A stretch of 22,045 nt of DNA, taken from positions 1-22,045 of the forward strand of contig JBEBWZ010000051.1 in assembly GCA_040391865.1 (NCBI GenBank), written 5' to 3'. Position numbers and translations under genes: made by a program. Numbering within the stretch: position 1 is the first letter of the stretch; every line of letters begins with the position of its first letter. The DNA comes from Solimonas sp040391865 (GTDB taxonomy: Bacteria > Pseudomonadota > Gammaproteobacteria > Nevskiales > Nevskiaceae). Below are positions 6,977 through 15,083 of the stretch, in pieces. A model generated the notes under the pieces. The model searched no databases, was not told the DNA's origin, and saw only the letters and a list, made by a program, of their open reading frames with translations.

Positions 6977-7555
6977 CTATGCGCACCGCTCCCGAATCAA
7001 GGCCTGCGCCTTCGCAATATGCAACTCCACCATCCGCGTGGAAATGCCGCACCGCTGTGCAATCTCCCTTTGGCGGAAGCCACGCAAACGACTCATCACA
7101 TACATCTGCCGGCAACGCGGGGGCAGCGCATCGATGGCCATGGCCACCTGGGTCATTTCCTCTTCCTGCACCAGCAACTGTTCGACGGGCAGTTCCTCGC
7201 TGACCAGCTCCACGTCATTCAGCGATACCGCATGACGCACGCTGGCCTGTCGCTGGTGCGTCACGGCCAGATTCATTGCCACTCTGAACAGTAGGTACTG
7301 CAATGAATCCGGCCCGCAATGCCGATAGCGCAATAACCGCAGGAAAGACTCCTGCATGATTTCGGTCACGTCATCTTCATTCGAAAGACGCGCGCGCAAC
7401 ATGCGGAGCACAGCGCCTTTCTGTTCGCGATAGAGCGAATCGAAGCGGGCGCGTTCCGCAATCGTCAGCCGAGGTCTTTCCGTCATCACCTCTGCTTCGC
7501 TGGTGTCGATCTCCAGCAGATCGGCTGCAAGCTGTTGCGACGTGTCCATCTCCAC
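6977..7555 (-). CDS. Second ECF (FecI-like) RNA polymerase sigma factor, no anti-sigma partner
   Basis: A 192-residue sigma70-family protein. Region 2 spans about 37-77 (FDSLYREQKGAVLRML; EDDVTEIMQESFLRLL) and region 4 about 143-190 (LPPRCRQMYVMSRLRGF; REIAQRCGISTRMVELHIAKA helix-turn-helix). GTG at 7555 is preferred: GGAGG lies 8 bases upstream, while the ATG two codons later has its purine run directly touching it. An ATG at 7486 is the shortest option. It lies 93 bases after the autotransporter on the same strand, behind a hairpin, so it is probably the last gene of that transcript. FecI-type factors normally pair with FecR; none adjoins this one. It may share the upstream FecR, act freely when made, or drive other promoters. 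Confidence 0.88.
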   Translation of the reverse strand: MEMDTSQQLAADLLEIDTSEAEVMTERPRLTIAERARFDSLYREQKGAVLRMLRARLSNEDDVTEIMQESFLRLLRYRHCGPDSLQYLLFRVAMNLAVTHQRQASVRHAVSLNDVELVSEELPVEQLLVQEEEMTQVAMAIDALPPRCRQMYVMSRLRGFRQREIAQRCGISTRMVELHIAKAQALIRERCA

Positions 7556-7610
7556 CTGTAGTGCCTCCGCTGTGATCCCCCACGGAAATAATCCCCGTTC
7601 ATCCCGAGTG

Positions 7611-7632
7611 CCTGCGCCCATAAGGGCGCAGG
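7611..7632 (-). promoter_or_regulatory. Intercistronic stem-loop between autotransporter and second sigma gene
   Basis: CCTGCGCCC (7611-7619) and GGGCGCAGG (7624-7632) form a perfect 9-bp stem with a 4-base loop. There is no T-run after it on the minus strand, so it looks less like a full terminator than an attenuating or mRNA-stabilising hairpin that would lower sigma expression relative to the outer-membrane genes upstream. Confidence 0.65.
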
Positions 7633-7648
7633 TGTATCGAGGGAGGTC

Positions 7649-10627
7649 TCACCACTGATACCGCAACCCCGCCGAGAACCCGAGGCTGCTGAGGTCGTCG
7701 CCGCTCAGCGAATCCACGTTCAGATAACCCGCCAGCGAGCGGCTGGTGTTGCTGACGTGAACGCTGCCGGTGATCTGAGTGTAGGTGCCGTCCAGCTCGT
7801 CGATGGCCGGTGCGGCGATGGGGCCGCGATTGGCGACCGAGACACTGCTGCGACCGTTGATCTCGTCGATGGCGCGCACGGTCAGGCTGATGCCGGTCGG
7901 CGCCAAGCCGGCGAACAGGTCTTCCACGCTCAGGCGCAGGCCGTAGCTCAGATTGTTCTGCGTCTGGTCGCTGAAGCTGACGTTGCCGCCGATACGGCTC
8001 GGGTCAGGATCGGACGCCGGCACGCGCATGCCTTCCATGCTGGTCTTGACCCACGACAAACCGGCCAGCGGCTCGATGTTCACGAACGCGACCGGGAAGC
8101 GCCAACCGGTTTCCAAGCGACCACCGATAGACGATGAGCGAGTGCTGAGAATCGCCGTTTCGGGCTCAAGGTTCAGCGCCGGCACATTGTTGTCAAGGTC
8201 CAGCCACATCTGGTTGATGGCTGCATCCAGATAGAAGCCGCCCATTGTCAGGCTCGTGTACGCACCCAGATGAACACCGCGCAGGTTCATGCGATTAGGG
8301 CTTGCATCAAAGCCTACATCGGAGCGCGCGTATCCCAGCATGCCACCTGCTACGAACGACCCCAGTTCATTGGACTGGCCGATCCAGTCCCAACCAAATG
8401 TGGTCGTGACATCATCCTGCGTGTAGCTGTTGTCGAAGGTTACTGCTTGGCTGCCGACCATGAGCGGCTTTTCCAAGTCACGGTCGGTGCTGCCACTGGA
8501 CACGCGGAACCAGAGCCCGCTGTCCGCCTTCGTTCCCGCCACCAGATCGCGCTGATCGACTTGACGGTCGAACCAAGCCCCAGCAGACCGCTGCCAAAGC
8601 CGGTTGGTGGTCGTCATCAGAAGCGGAAACTGCTGCGTACCCTGCCCTTGAAGACCGTAGAGCTTATAGTGGCCTTCCTCTGCGTCGTAGCCGATCGCAT
8701 AGAAGAAAAGACCTTTGTCGATAGCTCCGATCTCGCCATCGGCCGTCGTGATCACTCCGTATTGCACACTTTCCGGATCGATGCCGAACGCCTGCGGATC
8801 GTTTAGCTCGGCCTGCGCGCCACTGGCATCGACGATCACCGAGCCTTCAGGATTGAAAGCGCCACGGTCTCCAGGCACACGCTGCTTAATCAGGAAGTTG
8901 GTGCGACCGGTAGCGTAGCCGTCGCGAAGATCCACGCAGTCTGTCACTGCAAGATCCTGGGATTCTCCGACACGGAACTCGATGCCGCAGCCGGGCTGGC
9001 CTATGGCGCCCACATCCGCGTGCGCGATGATGCGGCCCAAGGCATTTCCCTCACCATCCACGACACCGTGGAAACGTGCACCAGGCATGCCAAGGATATC
9101 GTCCGGCCATCCGTCTCCCTGCGCCACCTGCGGGCCATTCTGCGCCACGGAAAGGAAAGGAGCTCCAATCGTGTTGGTATCGATACCGGCGCCTAGCCAG
9201 ATGGTCCCGCGATTATTGAAGGTGTCGAGATTGACGAACCTCATCTCTGCACTGCCTTCGTCTTTCAGTGAGGTGAATCGCGTACCCACCACCATCACGC
9301 CGGCATTCTCGAGTACATCGTTACCCGCGCCGAAGTTGACGACAAAGCGTTCCTGCTCGGCGGGCACACCGTTCGAAGTGCGACCCACCATGCTGGTCAC
9401 CAGCATGGCTCCCTCGGCGATCGTGACGGTATCGTCGCCTGGAGAGAACACGCTCGCAGCGGCCGTCTGAAGCGTGGTGGGGCCGGTCAGTTGCCAGATG
9501 GTGCCCTTTCTGAAGTTGACTTCGGCGCCCCCATTTAGACCACTGAAATCAAAAGGGGCCAAAACGTTGACGGCGTTACCAGTGCGGGAATCGATTTCAC
9601 CCAGGCCGGGCGACAGATTCTCCGGGCCGATCACGTTGAGCAGCACGCTACCGTTACCGCTACTGCGTACCGCATAGTCGGCTCCGGTAGTCTGATTGCA
9701 ATCGATGCAGCCCGAGATTCCGCCACTGATGCTGGTTCTGAGCGTGATCGAAGAGCGCAAATTGATGGTGGTCAGGCCATTCGACTGCGTTTGAATCGCA
9801 GTGCCGCCACGGAAGGACTGGAGGTTGCTGATAGCGGTGCTCTGCAGATCGATCATGGTGTCGCCGGTGTCGGCAATAGTCCTGATGCCAGCCCCGTCTT
9901 GGCCACCACTGATCAGACCCTGCAGGTTCAGCAGGACCGAGCCGCTGCCGCTGGTCTGCGCAAAGATGCCGGTATTGGCCGTGCGGCTCCCGATGGGGCC
10001 CGTCGAGTTAATCGTGATGTCACCTCCATTGGTTATCGCTTGGAGGCCGATTCCGCCTGCGGCGCTAGTGTTCGCGCCCGCGGTCGTGATCGTGATGTCA
10101 CCCGCTCCCGCGCTTGCCGCCCGGATGCCGGCAAGCCCAACACCCGTGGTATTGGATGCGAAGACCGGTCCACCTAGGTTCATGGAGATGTCGCCGGCGC
10201 CGGTCTCTGCACGAACGCCGTACTGCACGGAAGCCGCGGCACCTTGTACGGTTCCTGTACCGGTCGTGATGCTGATATCACCCGCCTCGGTAGTTGCACC
10301 GATGACAACTGGCGCAAGCGTACCGGTCGTCGCATTGCTACTCAGATTGCCGGTGCCCTTGGTGATCGTCAGGTTGTCATCGCCGGTGGCGGTGGTAATG
10401 AAGCCGCCGGTGCCATAGCTGGTGACGCCATCGGCGCTGTTGACAGTGAGGTCGCCACCATTGGTGGTGTGTGTGATGCCGTTTGCGAATGTGGGCCCGG
10501 CGCAGTCGACCACGCCGGGATTGCTGCCCGTGCAGTCGGGGTCGACCTGGGCATACGATGGCACCGCAAACAGTAGGGCGGCGGCGATGGCAGTGAGGGT
10601 AAATGACCGCTGTTCAAGCTTTTTCAT
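7649..10627 (-). CDS. Type Va autotransporter with beta-helix passenger
   Basis: A 992-residue protein expected to carry its passenger across the outer membrane by its own C-terminal barrel. Residues 1-27 form a Sec signal peptide (KKLEQRSFTLTAIAAALLFA, cleaved after SYA or AQ). Residues about 45-340 are a repeat of 22-30-residue coils with a GDI[ST]I or GSVLLN core, typical of a parallel beta-helix. About 570-660 is the autochaperone-like junction, then a linker helix (NRLWQRSAGAWFDRQVDQRD, 675-694), then a barrel of about 290 residues ending LRYQW with the aromatic last residue needed for barrel insertion. Cysteines occur only as close pairs: 32/42, 307/310 (CIDC) and 547/564. ATG 10627 is chosen because GGGAGAG lies 6 bases upstream and the signal peptide begins there. 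The start is 13 bases past the receptor stop, so the two are one transcript. Passenger function is not recognisable. Confidence 0.92.
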   Translation of the reverse strand: MKKLEQRSFTLTAIAAALLFAVPSYAQVDPDCTGSNPGVVDCAGPTFANGITHTTNGGDLTVNSADGVTSYGTGGFITTATGDDNLTITKGTGNLSSNATTGTLAPVVIGATTEAGDISITTGTGTVQGAAASVQYGVRAETGAGDISMNLGGPVFASNTTGVGLAGIRAASAGAGDITITTAGANTSAAGGIGLQAITNGGDITINSTGPIGSRTANTGIFAQTSGSGSVLLNLQGLISGGQDGAGIRTIADTGDTMIDLQSTAISNLQSFRGGTAIQTQSNGLTTINLRSSITLRTSISGGISGCIDCNQTTGADYAVRSSGNGSVLLNVIGPENLSPGLGEIDSRTGNAVNVLAPFDFSGLNGGAEVNFRKGTIWQLTGPTTLQTAAASVFSPGDDTVTIAEGAMLVTSMVGRTSNGVPAEQERFVVNFGAGNDVLENAGVMVVGTRFTSLKDEGSAEMRFVNLDTFNNRGTIWLGAGIDTNTIGAPFLSVAQNGPQVAQGDGWPDDILGMPGARFHGVVDGEGNALGRIIAHADVGAIGQPGCGIEFRVGESQDLAVTDCVDLRDGYATGRTNFLIKQRVPGDRGAFNPEGSVIVDASGAQAELNDPQAFGIDPESVQYGVITTADGEIGAIDKGLFFYAIGYDAEEGHYKLYGLQGQGTQQFPLLMTTTNRLWQRSAGAWFDRQVDQRDLVAGTKADSGLWFRVSSGSTDRDLEKPLMVGSQAVTFDNSYTQDDVTTTFGWDWIGQSNELGSFVAGGMLGYARSDVGFDASPNRMNLRGVHLGAYTSLTMGGFYLDAAINQMWLDLDNNVPALNLEPETAILSTRSSSIGGRLETGWRFPVAFVNIEPLAGLSWVKTSMEGMRVPASDPDPSRIGGNVSFSDQTQNNLSYGLRLSVEDLFAGLAPTGISLTVRAIDEINGRSSVSVANRGPIAAPAIDELDGTYTQITGSVHVSNTSRSLAGYLNVDSLSGDDLSSLGFSAGLRYQW

Positions 10628-10640
10628 GGCGATCTCTCCC

Positions 10641-13600
10641 TTAGAAGCGCTTGGTGATGGATAGGCCGACAAGACGCGGATCGAGCGTGAACACGTTCGT
10701 CGTCAAGCCAGAATCATCGGAGTTAAGGAAGGTGCCGGTAATGGGGGACTCGTCGAAGGCATTCTTGACGTAGACCTCAACGCGCAGATCCCAATCCACC
10801 TGGTTTACCCAGAACGAGAAGTTGGTGTTGGTCCAGGCCTTGAGCCGGTCGTATTCGCTGTTGTAGACGCGTGCAAACGACTCGTCCTGCCAATACCAGT
10901 CAACGCGGCCCGTCAGATCCCAGCCGCCAGGGAAGTAAAGCGTATGCTGTGCGCCGAGCGAGACCGTGAACCGGGGAGCATTCGGCAGCTCGTTGCCGCC
11001 GAGGTCGGCGAAGAAACCCGCGCCCCCATTGGGCGCGTCCACGGCATAGGTGAAAAAGCGCCCATCATGATCGGGATGAGCACCGCCACCGGCGCCCGGA
11101 CCTGCCAGGTCGTTGTAGATCAACTCGCCGTCTCGGAAATAGGGGAAAGCACCTGTTCTGCCTTGCGTACCAAGAATGCTGCCGACTGGACACATGTCGA
11201 GCGGATTGACGCCTAGCGTGCCGAATTCATTGGCCTGTTCGAATACCGCCGCGATGATCTCGGTCGGGAATACGCAGTTGGACGCCGCGACCACCCAGGG
11301 CTTGACGACACTCCATTGGTCATAAGCGATGAACTGTTGATCCGAACCGTTCAGGCCTTCGACATAACCTGGATCACCAGACTGCAGATCCGGGTTGAAG
11401 TCCGGGTTCGGAATCGTGGTGCGGAACACCTGATTGCCGCCCTGGGTGCGATCCATCAGGTCGATGGACTGCTCGCCATCGCCGATGCGCGTGCGCAGGT
11501 AACCCACGCTGGCATTCAGCAGCGTATCGGTGGTTGGCGCGACCGTCGCCTCCAGTTCCAGCCCCCAGACCGTCGCGTCCACGTTCTCGTTGACCGCGGT
11601 GCGATCAACGATCTTGCTGACCTGGTAATCCTTGTAGCTGTAGTAGAACGCGCCCATATTCAGCGTCATACCGCCGCCGAACAATTTGTTCTTGGTGCCG
11701 ATTTCCAAGGCATTGATGTACTCCGGCTTGAAGGTCGGCGGCACCGTGCCACCTGATGCACGAGCCAGCAGATAGCCGCTGGGTGGGGATACCGTCGGTG
11801 GATTGGCGCCACCACCCTTGTAACCCCGAGCCAGGCTGGCATAGAGCAGGCTCTCGTCCACCCAACTCCAGCCGAGGGAGCCGGCCAGATCCGGCTTCCA
11901 GTCCACGACCAGTCGGCCGGTCGGTTCTGTCCACTCCTGGATGATGTCGGGAAGCGCAGGGGCGCCGCGGCCGTTGATTGAAGATCCAGAGAACGGGCAG
12001 TACGGTGGATTGTCGAAGCATTCGTCGGTGTTCGGCGGCGGATCACCGTCTGAGACAGTGCTGAGATCGCGGTAATCCGACAGTAGGAGCTGACTGGGAA
12101 CTGGCGAAAACACCTTGCGGTCCCAGTTCATACGCGCGCCGAACGTCAGCTTCAGCGCATCGGTGACGTTCCAGTACAGCTCACCGAATACCGCTGCGGA
12201 GGTCAACTCATAAGGATTGGCGCTGCGGAAATAGTTGTGCCCTTCGCCGTTGATGCTTTCAATCGGATTGGGATCGATGTAACGGCAGGACGTGCCGTCT
12301 TCCGTTCCCGCTGGGCAAGGACTCATCGGCTCGTTGAACGGCCACAGCTGCAGCAAGTGCGTGAAGGCATTACTGAAGACGTAGTAGTCATTCATCGTCT
12401 CGAAGCGCGTGTAATTGGCGCCAAGGCTGAAGTTCACCGGACCTTCATAGCTGGACGCCAGGCGCAGCTCCTGATTCCACTGCGTGCTTTCCGCACGCGA
12501 CAGGTCCTGTGCGATCAGCTTGTCAGAGCAGCCGAGCTGGGGATCGCAGAAGGTATTCGGCGCACCGTTGTTGAGCATATGGCGGTAGTAGCCAACGCGG
12601 CGACCATCGCCGTCACGAAGATAGCCATTGCCGTCCGCGGTGTATCCATGCTCGGTCACTCCGCCGAACATCACACCCTGATCGATCTGACCATCGCCAT
12701 CGGCATCGGTCAGCGGCAGATGCGTACCGCGTCCGGTATCAAGGTTATCGGTGCAGTCGGCGTGGTACAGCAAGAAGCCGAAGAAATCCTCCTCATTGGC
12801 AGCGCAGGCATTGGTGGCGCCGGCCCCGTTCCAGATCGGGAAGGTCGCATAGCGGTTGTAGTCCTGCGTCGCCCAATACTCGTCCTTGGCGTAGACGGTC
12901 TGCGACGACAAGGTCAGATGGTCGCTCCAATCCAGATCGAAGGAGAGATCAAAGATGTCGGATTTTGCTTGGTACTGTGGCTCGATCAGTGAATAGATCT
13001 CGCGCAGATCGCGGGATTGCACTTGGTTTCCATAGGGATCGGGCCGACAAAGATCAATTGTGTATGTAACTGCAAATGCCCCACCTTGAGCAGCAGCCGC
13101 ACAAGGTGCTGTCGAAGGGTCGTCCCGCGGGCCACGCCAATCCGCATAGATGGGCATGCCGCCACTGGGCAGGGGAACTGCGTAGGGGCTCGGCCCTGCG
13201 CCAACCCCTGAGTATTTATCGCGCGGCGGCGGAGTGACGAAGTCGCCAATTCCGCCAAGATTTTGCGCCCAATAGATACCGCTGACGTAAGGCAGCGTTT
13301 CGCCATTGGGCGTGCCGTAGGCGCCCGCCGAGTACAGCGATTCTCCCTCGCAACCCTGCGAGAACGTGGCGGCAGTAATGCTGTTTACATTGACTTCTGC
13401 ACCCAGAATTTCTGTAGGACTATCGTCCCGATGACATAGCTGCTTGGATGTGCGAACGCGGTTGTCGTCTTCCTCGAATCGCTCCCACATGAGATTCACG
13501 CGCAGCGCGTCGGTCGGCTCCCATCCCAGAGAGACGCGGCCCGTCCACAGGTCGCGACCATCTACGTTCTCGCTGACGTTAGCATTGGCATCCGGATCTA

Positions 13601-14675
13601 GCGCGGCCAGATTAGTGCCGTAGCCATCTCGATCCGTCATGGCATAGGCGAAACGTAGCGCCAACGTGTCGTCGAGTAACGGAACGTTGACGTGGCCACG
13701 CAGGCGCTGAGAGTTGTAGTTGCCCAGCTCGCCCTTGATCTCCGCACTGAACGCGTTGAGTTCGGCCTTGTTGGAGATGACGTTGATGACGCCTGAGGTG
13801 GCGTTGCGGCCGTACAGCGTACCCTGAGGACCACGCAGGACTTCCACGCGCTCGATATCCAGGTATTCCTGCTCGAACAGGCGGTTCACGATCAGCGTCG
13901 TATTGTTGAAGCTCACCGCCACGCCGGGATCGGTCGTCGCGCTGATCGCCTGCGTGCCGATGCCGCGGATCTGGAAGTTGTAGCCGCTGAAGTTGGTCTT
14001 GGAGAAGGTGACGTTGGGCACGCCACGCAGAAGATCGAAACCACCTTCGATCTTCTGGTTGTCCAGGTCTTCCATCGAGAACGCGCTGATCGCGATCGGC
14101 ACGTCCTGCAGGCGCTCGGCGCGCTTCTGCCCGGTGACGATGATTTCCTCGATGCCGCCGCGGCGCGCGGTTTCCACCGAGAGCGTGGTGGCTTCGCCGG
14201 TGAGGTTCACGCCGGGATCAGCGTCCGGATTCACCGGCCCGGCGGTTGCGTTTCCCAGGTTCTCCGCGCGGTTGCGTTCGCGCGCCTGCAGTTCGGTGCG
14301 CAATGCGTCGAGCGATTGCTGATCGCCGATCAGAATGGAGCCGGAGGGCGTGTGTTCGAATTCAAGATCGCTGCCTTCGAGCAGGCGTGACAGTGCTTGT
14401 TCCGGGCTCATGGTGCCGCTGACACCGGTGACATCCTTGCCCGCTGCCATCTCGGGCAGGTAGAAAAGCTCTTGTCCGCTCTGGCTCGCAAACTCTGTCA
14501 GCGCAGCGGCGAGACTCTGCGGATGAATGTTGAACTCGACGCTGCGCGTGCTCGCGGCAGGGTCGGTTGCTTGTTCGCCTTGTGCGTGTGCGAGTGGCGT
14601 GATCGCCAGCATCGCGGCAAAGACAGCGCACATCACGCCGACGACCCGCGCCGGCCCTCGTTGGACTAGGGGCAT
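10641..14675 (-). CDS. TonB-dependent outer-membrane receptor/transducer with STN signalling domain, unusually large
   Basis: A 1344-residue TonB-dependent receptor; most are 700-1000. Residues 1-31 are a signal peptide (cut after AHA). About 47-117 is the STN domain (FNIHPQSLAAALTEFASQSG; EQALSRLLEGSDLEFE), which in FecA-type transducers contacts FecR. The TonB box EEIIVTG is at 176-182, the plug about 190-305 (VPIAISAF; VEVLRGPQGTLYGRNATSGVINVI), and the barrel runs to the final Phe1344. Extra length sits in extracellular loops at about 410-560, 615-725, 780-910 and 1065-1225. These hold 14 cysteines, mostly in close pairs, and an EF-hand-like DADGDGQID at 657-665. GAGAGGAG before ATG 14675 supports the start. 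The sigma/anti-sigma pair lies upstream and the autotransporter directly downstream. The ligand cannot be read from the sequence; iron chelate, glycan, steroid-like compound or peptide are all open. Confidence 0.95.
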   Translation of the reverse strand: MPLVQRGPARVVGVMCAVFAAMLAITPLAHAQGEQATDPAASTRSVEFNIHPQSLAAALTEFASQSGQELFYLPEMAAGKDVTGVSGTMSPEQALSRLLEGSDLEFEHTPSGSILIGDQQSLDALRTELQARERNRAENLGNATAGPVNPDADPGVNLTGEATTLSVETARRGGIEEIIVTGQKRAERLQDVPIAISAFSMEDLDNQKIEGGFDLLRGVPNVTFSKTNFSGYNFQIRGIGTQAISATTDPGVAVSFNNTTLIVNRLFEQEYLDIERVEVLRGPQGTLYGRNATSGVINVISNKAELNAFSAEIKGELGNYNSQRLRGHVNVPLLDDTLALRFAYAMTDRDGYGTNLAALDPDANANVSENVDGRDLWTGRVSLGWEPTDALRVNLMWERFEEDDNRVRTSKQLCHRDDSPTEILGAEVNVNSITAATFSQGCEGESLYSAGAYGTPNGETLPYVSGIYWAQNLGGIGDFVTPPPRDKYSGVGAGPSPYAVPLPSGGMPIYADWRGPRDDPSTAPCAAAAQGGAFAVTYTIDLCRPDPYGNQVQSRDLREIYSLIEPQYQAKSDIFDLSFDLDWSDHLTLSSQTVYAKDEYWATQDYNRYATFPIWNGAGATNACAANEEDFFGFLLYHADCTDNLDTGRGTHLPLTDADGDGQIDQGVMFGGVTEHGYTADGNGYLRDGDGRRVGYYRHMLNNGAPNTFCDPQLGCSDKLIAQDLSRAESTQWNQELRLASSYEGPVNFSLGANYTRFETMNDYYVFSNAFTHLLQLWPFNEPMSPCPAGTEDGTSCRYIDPNPIESINGEGHNYFRSANPYELTSAAVFGELYWNVTDALKLTFGARMNWDRKVFSPVPSQLLLSDYRDLSTVSDGDPPPNTDECFDNPPYCPFSGSSINGRGAPALPDIIQEWTEPTGRLVVDWKPDLAGSLGWSWVDESLLYASLARGYKGGGANPPTVSPPSGYLLARASGGTVPPTFKPEYINALEIGTKNKLFGGGMTLNMGAFYYSYKDYQVSKIVDRTAVNENVDATVWGLELEATVAPTTDTLLNASVGYLRTRIGDGEQSIDLMDRTQGGNQVFRTTIPNPDFNPDLQSGDPGYVEGLNGSDQQFIAYDQWSVVKPWVVAASNCVFPTEIIAAVFEQANEFGTLGVNPLDMCPVGSILGTQGRTGAFPYFRDGELIYNDLAGPGAGGGAHPDHDGRFFTYAVDAPNGGAGFFADLGGNELPNAPRFTVSLGAQHTLYFPGGWDLTGRVDWYWQDESFARVYNSEYDRLKAWTNTNFSFWVNQVDWDLRVEVYVKNAFDESPITGTFLNSDDSGLTTNVFTLDPRLVGLSITKRF

Positions 14676-14721
14676 GCCTGCATCTCCTCTCAGTTATTGG
14701 GCCGCTCCCACACGGCCTTGT

Positions 14722-14745
14722 GACGAGTTAAGACGCACTGTTTTC
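14722..14745 (-). promoter_or_regulatory. Candidate ECF-sigma promoter of the receptor operon
   Basis: On the minus strand GAAA (14745-14742) and CGTC (14725-14722) are separated by exactly 16 bases, the spacing of common ECF promoters (GAAC-N16/17-CGTC type). The predicted start is about 40 bases before the receptor ATG, a sensible leader length with GAGAGGAG inside it. It is where a FecI-type factor should bind in a fecIR-fecA layout. The match is short, so chance is possible. Confidence 0.45.
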
Positions 14746-14770
14746 AAAACAACGACACGGGGGCCCTGTC

Positions 14771-14899
14771 GGGCTGGATTGGGGATTTGGGATTTGGGAT
14801 TGGGGATTTGTGAAAACGGGTTTGCGCGAGGCTTCACCTACCGTCGGCATTCCAGACTGCGGCGACGGCTCCGCGCTGCGCGCTTGAGGCCGACCTACG
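14771..14899. repeat. Intergenic repeats in the fecR-receptor gap
   Basis: Heptamer-like GGGATTT/GGGATTG units (about 14774-14810) followed by a GTGAA segment resemble the array edge at 21871-21893. Then 14867-14899 repeats the 33-base unit of 6735-6767 with a single mismatch. The gap 14676-15083 (408 bases) holds no gene I can support: it contains this cluster, the candidate ECF promoter, the palindrome at 14953-14980 and a hairpin repeat next to fecR. Confidence 0.75.
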
Positions 14900-14952
14900 G
14901 GTAAGGTCGGCACCATGCGATGCCGGCTCTCCAATCCCTGGCTTCCTGTGAA

Positions 14953-14980
14953 AAACTCTCTTTTCATGAAAAGAGGGTTT
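14953..14980. promoter_or_regulatory. 28-base palindrome in the fecR-receptor gap
   Basis: The core CTCTTTTCATGAAAAGAG (14958-14975) is a perfect 18-base palindrome. One mismatched pair flanks it, and four further paired bases (AAAC/GTTT) extend it to 14953-14980. Read on the minus strand the hairpin ends in a T-rich run, so it could stop fecIR transcripts before the receptor gene. As DNA it could equally be a regulator site. AT-rich against its surroundings. Confidence 0.6.
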
Positions 14981-15025
14981 ATGGGCTCGCGATCAAATCC
15001 CACGTGGCTCAGCCAGCCCCGACGA

Positions 15026-15068
15026 GCCGCCCCTCACCCCGACCCTCTCCTCGCTCGCGGGGAGAGGG
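15026..15068. repeat. GC-rich hairpin repeat next to fecR
   Basis: Third copy of the element seen at 2201-2392, in the same orientation as copy 1: CCCTCACCCC followed by a stem of about 11 bp with one mismatch (15043-15068). It begins 15 bases past the fecR stop and may act as its transcript end. Confidence 0.8.
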
Positions 15069-15083
15069 TGTATCGATTGGGCG

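Noticed and set aside
7570..7610. TGAAC...CGTG as an ECF promoter before the second sigma gene
   Set aside because: The spacer is about 12 bases and the -10 box is imperfect.
10628..10672. Upstream start for the autotransporter overlapping the receptor end
   Set aside because: It would put 15 extra residues before the signal peptide; the ATG at 10627 has a good ribosome site.
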